Origin: CAWCTB01 sp963798275
GTDB lineage: Bacteria > Acidobacteriota > Terriglobia > Terriglobales > Acidobacteriaceae
Direction: 5' to 3'
DNA length: 64,000 nt
NCBI GenBank assembly: GCA_963798275.1
Contig: CAWCTB010000038.1
Coordinates: 1-64,000 of the forward strand
Below are positions 10,097-19,231 of this stretch, one piece after another. How positions within the stretch are numbered: position 1 is the stretch's first letter; every line of letters starts with the position of its first letter. The position numbers were made by a program, and so were the translations under genes. The notes under the pieces were generated by a model that was given only the letters and a program-made list of their open reading frames with translations, was not told the DNA's origin and made no database searches.

Positions 10097-10639
10097 GTGG
10101 AACTCAAGCTGAAGACCATTTCGCAGGATGGGATTGCGGAGGCCATCTCGAAGGCGGAACGCTATCGCTTCTTGAATGAGCCCGAGGAGTCCGAGTCGAT
10201 TTGCCACGACATCCTGGCCATCGATCCGGAAAACCAGACGGCGCTGCGGATCCTGGGCCTGGCCATCACCGATGAATTTACCGGCGAGTCTTCCGACCGC
10301 TACTCCGAGGCGGAAAGCGTTTTCCTGCGCCTGACCGATGCTTACGAACAACATTACTGCATGGGTCTGCTGTGCGAGCGTCAGGCCAAGGCGCAGATGC
10401 GCGCCCGGCGTCCGTCGCACGCGGTGACGGTGCTGTTTCAGGAGGCGATGCAGCACTTTGAAGCGGCGGAAAGAATTCATCCGCCTAAGAACGATGACGC
10501 CATCCTGCGATGGAACCGTTGTGCGCGGTTGCTGGAGAAGTTTCCCAAGATCGAGTGGCCCGAGCCGCAAGGGGCTTTCGAGGACCACGATACAGCTCCT
10601 GTGCCAGCGTCCCCTTGGACGGCCAAGTCATCGAGATGA
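10097..10639 (+). CDS. TPR-like conserved protein downstream of frdD
   Basis: 180 residues from GTG 10097, preceded by tcaggagg at a good distance. The all-helical sequence has degenerate TPR signatures: AERYRFLNEPEESESICHDI followed by LAIDPENQTALRILG, and a later FQEAMQHFEAAERIHPP unit. No signal peptide or membrane segment is seen. It lies 16 bp behind frdD and is probably co-transcribed, so a role in assembly or regulation of the complex is conceivable but unproved. The 240 bp after it (10640-10879) hold no gene, only degenerate palindrome-rich sequence. Confidence 0.65.
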   Translation: MELKLKTISQDGIAEAISKAERYRFLNEPEESESICHDILAIDPENQTALRILGLAITDEFTGESSDRYSEAESVFLRLTDAYEQHYCMGLLCERQAKAQMRARRPSHAVTVLFQEAMQHFEAAERIHPPKNDDAILRWNRCARLLEKFPKIEWPEPQGAFEDHDTAPVPASPWTAKSSR

Positions 10640-10879
10640 GCTGCAGATTAGCGATAGGTTCAGCTTTAGTGTGTGGGGTGGAGCTTCAGCGCTGCATTTG
10701 GCGATCGCGCGGGAATCCGGCTTGAGCCGCTGAGGTGATTGAATCCCGTGCGCCCCAGGCGCTAAAGCGCCAATCAGATATTGCAGCCCGCGATGTACGC
10801 CTGAAGGCGTACCCCACCCGTCGCCATTGACAAATCAAAAGTGGAACGGCTCTAAGCTACCGCGCCCGATCGGTACCCA

Positions 10880-11170
10880 TTACGAACCGTACTGTGAACG
10901 CACTTCACGCCAGGCGCTGACGCTGCGCCGCTCGGCTTCCTCGGCGAATCCCTCCCCCAGCTTCTGTAGGGTGGCGAAGATCTGCATGCCCTTTTGCAGG
11001 TAGTCTGGGGCGCTCTCCCACACTCCTTCAAACTTCTCGGGATACTCGGAGGCCAGCACGGCCAGACCGCCGGCGGCCAACGCCATTCCGACCGGACGGC
11101 GACCCGCAATGATGAGCATGGCGCCTGCTCCGATGGACCCGAATATGACTGCCTTCTTCCAGCTTTGCAT
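10880..11170 (-). CDS. Small membrane-anchored protein
   Basis: 96 residues from ATG 11170, chosen because gaggtg lies just upstream and the 12 extra upstream codons look non-coding. A hydrophobic stretch at residues about 6-40 (AVIFGSIGAGAMLIIAG and MALAAGGLAVLAS) is followed by a charged helical tail. No family recognised. Convergent with the TPR-like gene. Confidence 0.6.
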   Translation of the reverse strand: MQSWKKAVIFGSIGAGAMLIIAGRRPVGMALAAGGLAVLASEYPEKFEGVWESAPDYLQKGMQIFATLQKLGEGFAEEAERRSVSAWREVRSQYGS

Positions 11171-11430
11171 TTTCACCTCACGATGCGAATGCGGGCAGGC
11201 CCGCAAAATAGTTTAGAGCCGTTCCGACATTCTACCGTTGTATGGTGCCTGGTCGAAACGTGCAAGGAAGATTCTGAGGAGTCCATCCAACCTGTCTCAT
11301 GAATCGCTCTGTAATCAAGGCATGGCTTCAGGCGTGCCGCAGCGCGATCAGCCAATCCTAGGGCTCTAGTCCTCGATGGATTTTATTGGTGCGGGGGCTA
11401 AAGCCCTGACCGTTTTTTGTGCCCCTGTGC

Positions 11431-11451
11431 GGCACGACTAGAAGTCGTGCC
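11431..11451. repeat. Dispersed palindrome ggcacgact-aga-agtcgtgcc
   Basis: A perfect 9-bp stem with a 3-nt loop in the 356-bp gap 11171-11526, which otherwise shows no gene. It belongs to the dispersed palindrome class also seen at 16591, 41161, 41235 and 45907-46101. There is no T-run on either side, so an intrinsic terminator is unlikely. Confidence 0.55.
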
Positions 11452-11526
11452 CTGATAGGAATCGTAAAGATTATGAGACGAGCTGAAACCCGGTGCGTGA
11501 CAGTGGGAGACTTTCGAGCGTTGCAA

Positions 11527-12334
11527 CTACATGCTGGTCGCCGATGCCTTGGACGTGCCGACAATACTCGCCACGGACCCGATCAGAGCATCGAAGCCAG
11601 GATGTGGGCTTGCCCCTCGCCAATCCACGAGGCTGGCGGATTGTATGCGCCGAAACTCCAGCGGAATCGTCACCTCTTCAATCAAGGCGGGAATGAGGAT
11701 CCTTCGCTTCGCGGCATCGGCCGCCTCCACTTTGACCCAGTCCGAGGCGACGGAGGCCTTGGACCAGAGAACGATGACGCACTTCGCAGCGCTCAATGCT
11801 GCTTCAATCACTTCGTCAAAACTCTTGCCCGGCGGGATGGTGCGGTCCCACCAGACGGACCATCCCTCTTTCATCAGTGCGTTCGCGAGGGCCTCAGCGG
11901 TTGGCCTGTCGGGCGATGCGTAGCTGATGAAGATGTTCCCGCCTGCTGAATGGCTTGGGGTCGACCGATCAGTCGGGCTCGCGTGATTCTCGGCGGGTTG
12001 TACGTCACCCGACCGCACAGGCGAGTTCGGCTTCTGCTCACTGCGGAGGGCTCTTTGCCTGGTAACCCGGTTGACGAAGACGGTCAAGGTCACGGCTCCG
12101 GCCGCGGCTGCGACCACGACTAAGGTTATGCTACCCGCCTTCCGAACACTTGCTGAAGGTGCAGCCCGTCGATGAATGCCAGCCATGAGTATGGAGCCGC
12201 CCACGGCACCGAGGATTCCCACGACAATGTCGACCCAGACCATACGGTTCGAGCCCCTCATGCGTCGTCCGGTGAATCCCGCCGATAAGCCCGCTGATGA
12301 TCAAGGAAAGTACTAGTATCAAAGAAAAGGCCAT
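11527..12334 (-). CDS. GlsB/YeaQ-like membrane domain fused to a TIR domain (frameshift)
   Basis: Read from ATG 12334, the first frame encodes MAFSLILVLSLIISGLIGG. A single-base shift near 12278 continues into the frame starting at 12261, with MVWVDIVVGILGAVGGSILM and a third hydrophobic segment. This is the three-helix pattern of the transglycosylase-associated/GlsB (YeaQ/YmgE) family. After a linker of about 45 residues comes a TIR domain beginning GGNIFISYASPDRPTAEALA, with WWDRTIPPGKSF and SDWVKVEAADAA. The Glu of the last motif (residue 179 of the 12261 frame) sits where the catalytic Glu of SARM1-type NAD-cleaving TIRs lies. The layout suggests a membrane-tethered cytoplasmic TIR effector. 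Isolated minus-strand gene next to tRNA-Arg. Confidence 0.75.
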
Positions 12335-12442
12335 GTGGCTCTCCGCTGGAGCACCTCGCTGACGATTGATGGCTGCTAAAGTACCACTCAACAGAATAAA
12401 TGGGGAAGAGACCCGCCTGACCGCATGTATAATTTTAAGAGC

Positions 12443-12519
12443 GCGCCCGTAGCTCAGCTGGATAGAGCGATTGCCTCCGGAGCAATAGGTCGGGAGTTCG
12501 AATCTCTCCGGGCGCGCCA
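12443..12519 (+). tRNA. tRNA-Arg (anticodon CCG)
   Basis: 77 nt including an encoded CCA. The acceptor stem gcgcccg pairs with cgggcgc, discriminator G, CCA at 12517-12519. D arm gctc...gagc; anticodon stem attgc/gcaat around the loop ctccgga, giving CCG; T loop ttcgaat. Its T-arm/acceptor half is repeated twice downstream. Confidence 0.96.
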
Positions 12520-12731
12520 GCAATGCCGAGGGTCTAGTCGAGCCAGATCCTTCGTTGCACTCAGGATTTCGCCTGCGGGCTCCCGCTACGCTCACGCCCG
12601 CAAAACGGCTCAAGTTCGAATCTCTCCGGGCGCGCCAGCGATGCCGAGGGTTCGGTCGAGCCAGATTTCGCCTGCGGGCTGCGCTCACGCCCGCAAAACG
12701 GCTCAAGTTCGAATCTCTCCGGGCGCGCCAG
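12495..12731 (+). repeat. Three tandem copies of the tRNA-Arg 3' end with spacer repeats
   Basis: The 26 bases from the T loop through CCA plus one (12495-12520) recur without change at 12613-12638 and 12706-12731. The spacers are also related: both contain atgccgaggg, gtcgagccagat, cgcctgcgggct and cccgcaaaacggct, but the first spacer is about 25 bp longer. The periods are 118 and 93 bp. Repeated tRNA 3' ends are the usual trace of site-specific integration, although tandem slippage of a tRNA-tail unit would look similar. The rest of 12520-12908 shows no gene. Confidence 0.85.
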
Positions 12732-12908
12732 AGTTCTTCTTGCCCGTCAGCACCAGCTCAGTGAGCACAAAGCGCTACAGTTCATCATCATCCACCATCT
12801 GCCGCAGCACGGATGAAGTGCGTTTATTTGCATTCGCCTGGCTCTAACGCTACGGACTGCCAACAAAAAAGCTTCAATGGCTACACAAACCGGAGTAAGC
12901 TGCTACCC

Positions 12909-15659
12909 ATGTCACCCGCAACCGACTTCCGTGCGATGCCTGAGCAGGACGTTCTGGAGCTTGCCAACCGAATCCTGCGAGGGCAACAGACTGATCAGCT
13001 AAGAATCTACAAGCTAGCCCGTGTTCTCAAGAATCGCTGGAAACGCTTCGGCCGTGCCCGGCAGCTCTTATGGTTGGCTCGTTCTGATTCGAAGACCGTG
13101 CTAAACCGGAATCCAGAGGTCAGGTTCAATACCAAGCTGCGCCAGCAACATGCCTTGTGTACCTATAAGGACAACGATCTTCCCGCCGACGTTCGCTTTG
13201 AGCGCGCTCTTGGCATCCTGAACCAGTGTCAGGACCTGGCAAGCAGCACCGATCAGGAAACGCTGGGTCTGGCCGGCGCGATCTTCAAAGTTCAATGGGA
13301 GGTCTTCGGACAAGTCCAGCATCTTGAGCGTTCGTTGTTGTACTACGAAAAAGGGTGGATGCAAGGAACATCCGACGATGGTTATACCGGCATCAACACA
13401 GCATACCTTCTCGATCTGATCGCCTATCAGGAGGAACTGCAGGCGATGAAGTCGAGTATGCAGTCGGCAAGCGCGGCCCAACGCCGCGAATCTGCCAAAC
13501 AGATACGGCAGAAGCTGGTGGAGGCTCTTCCGCAAGTTGCCAGCAGTGTATCCAAACAGGTCGAGCAGCCGTATGACGATCCCGACAAAAGGGAGGATGA
13601 TATCGACCGGCTGTATTGGATCTACGTTACGCTGGGCGAGGCTTACCTGGGCCTGGGTTTGGAGGAAAACAAGAACTTTGAGGCGGGAAAGGACTACCTG
13701 GCGAAGGCCGCGGAATTGGACCGCTACGACTGGATGGTTGAAAGCTCAGCGCGGCAACTGGCCTCGCTCACTCGACTCCTGTCTCCCGCTAAACAGAATA
13801 CAGACGCTGGAAGCCGTCCCTGGCTTCTTCTCGAAGCTCTATTAAAGGGTCAGGCTCAAGGTGTGCGCACAGCGTTCATTGGCAAGGTGGGCTTGGCGTT
13901 GTCAGGAGGTGGTTTTCGGGCATCGTTATTCCACATCGGGGTGCTGGCACGGCTCGCCGAAATGGACGTTCTGCGGCATGTCGAGTACCTATCATGCGTC
14001 TCCGGGGGGTCCATCATTGGCATGTATTACTACCTGGAGATCCAGGAACTGTTACAGCGCGCGAGCGACAGCGAGATCAAGCGAGAGGACTACATAGAGA
14101 TCGTCAAGAGAATAGAGCGCGAATTTCTGGCAGGGGTTCAGCAGAACATACGCGTACAAAGCCTCAACAGCTTCAAGACCAATTTTCAGCACGACCTTAC
14201 CACCGGGGTGCTCCCGACCGAACGTACGGCTCAACTGTATAGCGATCTGCTGTTTTCACGAATCAAGCATAAGAACGACGCACCCCGCCACATGGATGAG
14301 CTGATCGTCAAGCCGGGACTCTACGCCGAGGGCGCCTCTGCCGAGGAACGGAAAGAGTTTCGACCCAAAGATGAGAACTGGCGGCGCGTCAACAAGGTGC
14401 CGATCCTGATCCTGAACTGCACAACTCTGAACACGGGCCATAACTGGCAGTTCACGGCGACGTGGATGGGGGAGCCGCCTGCGACCATAAATAATGAGGT
14501 CGATGCCAATAAGCGACTCCGTCGCATGTATTACAGCGAGGCTCCCAAGCCGCATGACAAGTTCCCGCTCAGCCGGGCGGTGGCCGCTTCCGCCAGTGTG
14601 CCGGCCTTGTTCGCACCGCTCGCTCTGTCTGATCTCTATCCTGAGATGACGGTGCGGCTTGCGGACGGCGGAGTACACGACAATCAAGGAGTCGCTTCCT
14701 TGTTGGAGCAGGGATGCACTGTGCTGTTGGTCAGCGATGCCAGCGGCCAGCTTCCAGACGAGAGCGATCCAGGCAGGCTTGCCCCGCAAATCGCGCTTCG
14801 CTCAGACGACATTTCTCAGGAGCGTGTGCGGGTATCGCAGTACCAGGATTTGGAGTCCCGGCTGCGCTCTTCCCTGTTGCGCAGCCTGATGTTTCTCCAC
14901 TTGAAGAAGGGACTCGATTCCGACCCTCTGGACTGGATCGGCTGTTTGGACCCCTACGACGCTTCCGACGAGGCGCGGCCGGCGGCGCAGAAGGGTGTGC
15001 TAACGCCCTACGGGATTCACAAGAATGTCCAAGCGCGACTTGCGGCGATTCGCACGGATTTGGACTCGTTCCATGACGCCGAGGCCTATGCCTTGATGAC
15101 CAGCGGATACAAAATGGCCGATTTCCATTTTCCTGCGAATCTCGTGGAAGCCAGATGCCCGGACGATGTGCGGGAAAATTGGAGCTTCTTGCGTCTGGAG
15201 CAAGAGATGACAAAGGGCGAGAGCCGGCTGGTGCAGCTCTTGACCTTATCGAGGCAGAGGCTATTCAAGGTGTGGGAGCTGGTTCCGTGGTTGAAGACGG
15301 CTAAGAAGACTTTGAAGATCGTGCTGGCTCTGGCGGCGATCGCGCTGACAGTTCTCTTGCTGTTGATACCCTCAAGAGCGCTGGTCACGGTGCGGAGCGA
15401 CTGGCTGGCAAAGACGATCCTGGTTCTTGTCCTGGCGGCCATACTTGGCAAGGTCGTGGCTTGGATCTTGAGCCCGAGGAGTCAATTGGAAAAATTGGCA
15501 ATTCGGTTCGTATTATCGATCACGACCGCCTTTCTTGCCTGGATCCACCTTCGATTCTTTAATCGGTGGTATTTGCGACAAGGCGAACTCAGGAATGTTC
15601 TACCGGGCGGAGCGGGAAAGCCGGCGACCGCGGCACCCGGTATTTCGGAGATTGATTAG
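12909..15659 (+). CDS. Patatin-like phospholipase with N-terminal helical repeats and C-terminal membrane helices
   Basis: 916 residues from ATG 12909; the frame is open from ATG 12813, but the extra 32 residues look non-coding. Residues 1 to about 300 are helical and TPR-like. The patatin domain follows: the oxyanion motif GLALSGGGFRAS begins at about 327, the nucleophile lies in SCVSGGS (Ser365), and the dyad Asp is in ADGGVHDNQG (Asp586). The last 130 residues carry three hydrophobic segments, so the protein is probably anchored with the lipase in the cytoplasm. Patatins of this form cleave membrane phospholipids. Base composition looks less GC-rich than in frd or hem genes. It directly follows the tRNA repeat array, and its gene neighbours suggest an effector in a conflict system. 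Confidence 0.85.
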   Translation: MSPATDFRAMPEQDVLELANRILRGQQTDQLRIYKLARVLKNRWKRFGRARQLLWLARSDSKTVLNRNPEVRFNTKLRQQHALCTYKDNDLPADVRFERALGILNQCQDLASSTDQETLGLAGAIFKVQWEVFGQVQHLERSLLYYEKGWMQGTSDDGYTGINTAYLLDLIAYQEELQAMKSSMQSASAAQRRESAKQIRQKLVEALPQVASSVSKQVEQPYDDPDKREDDIDRLYWIYVTLGEAYLGLGLEENKNFEAGKDYLAKAAELDRYDWMVESSARQLASLTRLLSPAKQNTDAGSRPWLLLEALLKGQAQGVRTAFIGKVGLALSGGGFRASLFHIGVLARLAEMDVLRHVEYLSCVSGGSIIGMYYYLEIQELLQRASDSEIKREDYIEIVKRIEREFLAGVQQNIRVQSLNSFKTNFQHDLTTGVLPTERTAQLYSDLLFSRIKHKNDAPRHMDELIVKPGLYAEGASAEERKEFRPKDENWRRVNKVPILILNCTTLNTGHNWQFTATWMGEPPATINNEVDANKRLRRMYYSEAPKPHDKFPLSRAVAASASVPALFAPLALSDLYPEMTVRLADGGVHDNQGVASLLEQGCTVLLVSDASGQLPDESDPGRLAPQIALRSDDISQERVRVSQYQDLESRLRSSLLRSLMFLHLKKGLDSDPLDWIGCLDPYDASDEARPAAQKGVLTPYGIHKNVQARLAAIRTDLDSFHDAEAYALMTSGYKMADFHFPANLVEARCPDDVRENWSFLRLEQEMTKGESRLVQLLTLSRQRLFKVWELVPWLKTAKKTLKIVLALAAIALTVLLLLIPSRALVTVRSDWLAKTILVLVLAAILGKVVAWILSPRSQLEKLAIRFVLSITTAFLAWIHLRFFNRWYLRQGELRNVLPGGAGKPATAAPGISEID

Positions 15660-15930
15660 CTAGGGAAACTTTCTGATCAACCCACTGTTCGTTAAAGGGT
15701 AGTGATTCGAAGAGGGATTTCCTGGCAACTCGTCCATTTCTTCACTTATTGCTTGCAGTCCGCATTGGCGGTCGCCAAGCCGCCGCGCAGCGATAAGCGC
15801 TTCTTTTAGAGAGAGGAACTGGGTATCGATAGAACCCGACGTATTTGGTTGTCCTACGTCCAACTCTTGATTAGCGCAGCCGGAGAGGGTTGTAGAATAG
15901 GCTCGGAAAAACCAGGTGGAGGATAGTAAC

Positions 15931-16533
15931 GTGCAGTCGTTCAAAAATAAGGTTTGGCTGGGTGCAAGAATCGCGATGTTCTCCGCTTGCATGTTGTCCA
16001 ACGCTGTTGCCCAGCCAGCAAATGCGATTCCAGGAGGAGAGTTGCCGGCGCAGTACGCGGCGACTGCTATCGGTCAGGCTGGCGCGGCCTCTGGCAAGAG
16101 CTTTGGGGTCACGATTTACGTCACGGGTTTGACCAGCGACGCGGAAGCGCAGGAGTTCGCCGCTACGCTGAAGAGCAAGGGCCAGAGCGGATTGGTCAGC
16201 GCCCTGGAAAACGCCAAAGATGTAGGCCGGGTCGCTCCGACAGGCTCGGTGGGCAGCGGCTTCCGCATTGTCCGTGTCCATCCCGGCAAGGACGGCGGAG
16301 CCACCATCGTGATGGTGACGAACCGGCCAATTTCTTTTGGTGAGCTCTATAAGGGCACTCGCTCGACGGACTATCCCTTCGGTATTGTGACCCTTAATTT
16401 GGATAAGGACGGTAAAGGAGCCGGTACCCTGGCTCCCATGTGCAAGGTCCGGTTCAACAAGAAGGGTGAACTGGAAATCGAACACTACGGCCAAAAGCCG
16501 TTCCGCCTCGCCAATGTCCGTCGGGAGAAATAG
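15931..16533 (+). CDS. Secreted conserved protein of unknown function
   Basis: 200 residues from GTG 15931 behind ggaggatag. A signal peptide ends near QPANA (about residue 32). The mature part has GVTIYVTGLTSDAEAQEFA, then GRVAPTGSVGSGFRIVRVHP and a VMVTNRPISFGE segment. I recall similar short secreted proteins in Acidobacteria, without known function. The gene is intact. Confidence 0.65.
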   Translation: MQSFKNKVWLGARIAMFSACMLSNAVAQPANAIPGGELPAQYAATAIGQAGAASGKSFGVTIYVTGLTSDAEAQEFAATLKSKGQSGLVSALENAKDVGRVAPTGSVGSGFRIVRVHPGKDGGATIVMVTNRPISFGELYKGTRSTDYPFGIVTLNLDKDGKGAGTLAPMCKVRFNKKGELEIEHYGQKPFRLANVRREK

Positions 16534-16590
16534 CAGCTAATAAGCTAGGGCTTTACAGACTGCTGAAACACTCCGAAACGCAGATTCCTC

Positions 16591-16656
16591 GCGGGCTGAA
16601 GCCCGCTCCCAATGACAAGAGTAGAGAACTGGTACGGGGCCCCGTCTGAAGGCGGG
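16591..16656. repeat. Dispersed short palindromes in a gene-free gap
   Basis: gcgggctgaagcccgc (16591-16606) is a perfect palindrome with a 2-nt loop, and cccgtctgaaggcggg (16641-16656) is a weaker relative. Both carry the tga centre seen in other copies. No gene is visible in the rest of the 424-bp gap 16534-16957. Confidence 0.5.
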
Positions 16657-16957
16657 AATACCGGCCGTTTTCCACCCCTTGCGAGACGCAGCCTTTGTGT
16701 TTGCATAACGGAATGGATAGTGGGCAGTATCCATCCGGATAGTCCGCGTCGGGCAAAACGAACCAGCGCTCCATCTGAAATTGGTGTACGGCGCTGTATG
16801 TCATTGGAAATGCGCGCAGATGGAACGACCTCTTTCCTCGTCCTTATTTGGCAGACGTTGTGCACTATCGGATTGCGTCGCTGCCAGGCTCCGCGGCCAA
16901 AGAAGGGTTAACGGACCTTCCCGGCGACTAAACCAAGACAAAGAGGAGCTATACATC

Positions 16958-17233
16958 ATGGCACAACTAAACGAAGGCGACTGGGTCGAAGGCGAACCCC
17001 AATGGTGGTGGAAATACGTGTTCCCGGCGCGCGAGAAGTTCTGGCTCGCAGTTCTTAGCGCAAACCTCGGTCCCCAACCCGAGCCTTGGCGTCAGGGATT
17101 GGTTGGGAAGGTCCTGGAAGGTGTGGCGATGCTTCAGGCATCTGAGCGAGTGAGCGATAAGGCCATCGGGGCGCGACTCAAGACCGAAGGATTAAAGCAA
17201 GTGGGTGAGGCCATGGAGTCTCTGTCGAGGTGA
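16958..17233 (+). CDS. Small protein of unknown function
   Basis: 91 residues from ATG 16958, behind gaggagct at a normal spacing. It is rich in Trp near the start (GEPQWWWKYVFPAREKFW) and ends in a helical charged part. It has no signal peptide and no recognised domain. Part of the accessory stretch leading to the TIR-STAND pair. Confidence 0.55.
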   Translation: MAQLNEGDWVEGEPQWWWKYVFPAREKFWLAVLSANLGPQPEPWRQGLVGKVLEGVAMLQASERVSDKAIGARLKTEGLKQVGEAMESLSR

Positions 17234-17453
17234 CGCCAACAGATCCCGGAGCCAGGCCGGATGCAACCACAGCCGGCGAGCAACTCTGCGCTCGGGCCAT
17301 ACGGTGTGCCCCTTCGTACGGAAAGCGAGGGGGCATTCCGGGTTTGTCTTGCGGCGATCGTCAGGGCTACTGCGGCGGAAGCCTCTCGGCATTGTGCTAT
17401 CATTACGCCCCCAAACGAAAAATGTCAGCGAGACAAGCAGGAGGTAGGAAGCT

Positions 17454-17636
17454 ATGTCGCGAAGCAAATTGATCGTAGTCCTTTTGTTGTTGTTCGGGCT
17501 TTCGGGCCTGGCCGTGGATTTTGCGAGACCTCGCGTCGCCAGTGGATGCTACGCCGACGAGTGCGGGAATGGTCCGAGGGACAAGAAATGTCCTGACGGT
17601 TATGTGTGCAAGGACGGCAGGTGCGTGAAGAAATAA
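17454..17636 (+). CDS. Small secreted Cys-rich protein
   Basis: 60 residues behind a clear aggaggt ribosome site. Residues 1 to about 28 form a signal peptide (LIVVLLLLFGLSGLAV). The 29-residue mature end has five Cys, including CPDGYVCKDGRCVKK, a small disulfide-knot style motif found in several secreted mini-proteins. No function can be assigned. It lies 60 bp upstream of the TIR gene. Confidence 0.55.
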   Translation: MSRSKLIVVLLLLFGLSGLAVDFARPRVASGCYADECGNGPRDKKCPDGYVCKDGRCVKK

Positions 17637-17696
17637 AGCTCGGCGCGTCCATTACACAGCTTTGGACGAGCCGAGGGGAGTTCGGGTCCAAGGGAT

Positions 17697-19231
17697 ATGC
17701 CGTACCTTCCGCAGTTTCAATGCGATGTCTTCCTCAGCTACGGTCACCTCGATAACGAGGGTCCGGGCGAGACCGAGCAGCGTTGGATCTCCCGCTTCGA
17801 CGCCGATCTGGAGCGCCGCGTCAGCCAGTTATTGGGAACCAAGATCACAATCTGGAGGGACAATCAGCTCGGGGGAAACACCGATTTTCCCGAGGAAATC
17901 CAGCGCAACCTGGCCGGTGCAGCCGTCTGGATTCCAGTCCTCTCTCCCCGCTTTCTAACTTCGGATTGGTGTCAGCGCGAACTGGGAATCTTTCTTAAGT
18001 CGGTGGAGCAAACCGGCGGGGTCAAGGTCGGAACTCAGACACGCATTTTCAAAGTCGTCAAGACCGTGTTCGATCAGGCGGAACAACCGGAAACGGTCCG
18101 GCAGGTGATGAAAGATCTCCTGGGCTACGAATTCTACCGTCTCGATGAGAACAATCGTCCCGCGGGAGTTCCCGGACTTGGATCCGGCGCCGGATGCCGA
18201 AAAGAAATACCTGGTTAAGCTGGACGATCTTGCCCAAGACTTAGTGCCCCTGCTCAAGGAATTGAAGAAAAAGAAGACGAATGGTTCCGGAATGCCCTCC
18301 AAGGGAAGTATCTATCTGGCCGAAACTACCCGAGAACTTTCGGACAGCCGGGACCAGATTCGCCGTGAGTTGCTGGCGCAAGGCTACCAGGTATTGCCTG
18401 ACCGGCCGCTCCCGCTCGAAGTGAACGAATTAACCTCGCTGGTGAGCAGCCAGCTCGCGACCTGCCGCCTTTCCCTTCACCTCATCGGCGGGCATTACGG
18501 TATGGTGCCGGAAAATGAGGAGAAGCGCTCTGTGGTGTGGCTGCAACAGGAACTCGCAGTTCAACGCCCCGCCAGCGGAAGCTTCCATTGCCTGCTTTGG
18601 GTTCCTCCGGGAACAGAGGTGGCCGAGGAGCGCCAAAAGCAATACCTAGGGCACCTTCAGGAGCAACTACGCGTGCGAAACGACTTCGAGCTTCTAAAAA
18701 CCCCGCTCGAAGGCCTGAAGAATTACATGTTTGACAAGCTGGCCGAGCGTCCGCAGCCCCCGCCTCGGGTTGAAAAGCGTACCCGCATCTATCTGATTTG
18801 CGAAGCAAGGGACTTGGAAGCGATCCGTCCTATTAAGGATTTCCTGACGAAGCAACCAGTTTGGCGTTGATCTACCCTTGCAGGAAGGGGACCAGACTGA
18901 GATACGCCAGGACCATGAAGCGACACTGCAGGATTGCGACGGAGTGCTTCTCTATCATGGCGCGGGCAGCGAGGCATGGCTGCGGGAGAAGATTCGCGAT
19001 CTGCGGCGCGCTCGAGGTTTGGGCCGGCAACGGCCATTCCTGCCGCAAGCCATCTACGTTGGCCCCGAGCCATCGGAGAGCAAGAAAGGTTACTCCAATG
19101 ACGAATTTATTATTATTCGCGAGTTCGGGAGTTTTTCCCCGGATTCGATGCAGCCTTTATTGAGTGCCTGTGATGACCTTAGTGGCTCCTTCCAGAATAA
19201 AAAACCCCTATCCGGGGCTACGACCGTTTGA
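17697..19231 (+). CDS. TIR - DUF4062-like - TIR-like multidomain effector (two frameshifts)
   Basis: About 510 residues in three frames (joins near 18160 and 18862). Module 1 (residues 8-120) is a TIR domain: CDVFLSYGHLDNE, WRDNQLGGNTDFPEEI and SPRFLTSDWCQREL, with the presumed catalytic Glu at 95. Module 2 begins GSIYLAETTRELSDSRDQIR and resembles DUF4062/TIR-like modules (HLIGGHYGMVPE). Module 3 begins RIYLICEARDLEAIRP and continues in the next frame with DHEATLQDCDGVLLYHGAGS, another flavodoxin-like TIR relative. The 3' end overlaps the STAND gene start by about 60 bp. I infer an NAD-cleaving or signalling effector controlled by the neighbouring STAND protein; no activity is shown by sequence alone. 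Confidence 0.8.

Noticed and set aside
12495..12731. CRISPR array
   Set aside because: Only three 26-bp repeats, all equal to the tRNA 3' end; the two spacers are unequal and related to each other, and no cas gene is present.
15660..16001. 113-codon minus-strand frame between the patatin and the secreted protein gene
   Set aside because: No ribosome site, no domain, and it overlaps the signal-peptide region of the plus-strand gene.
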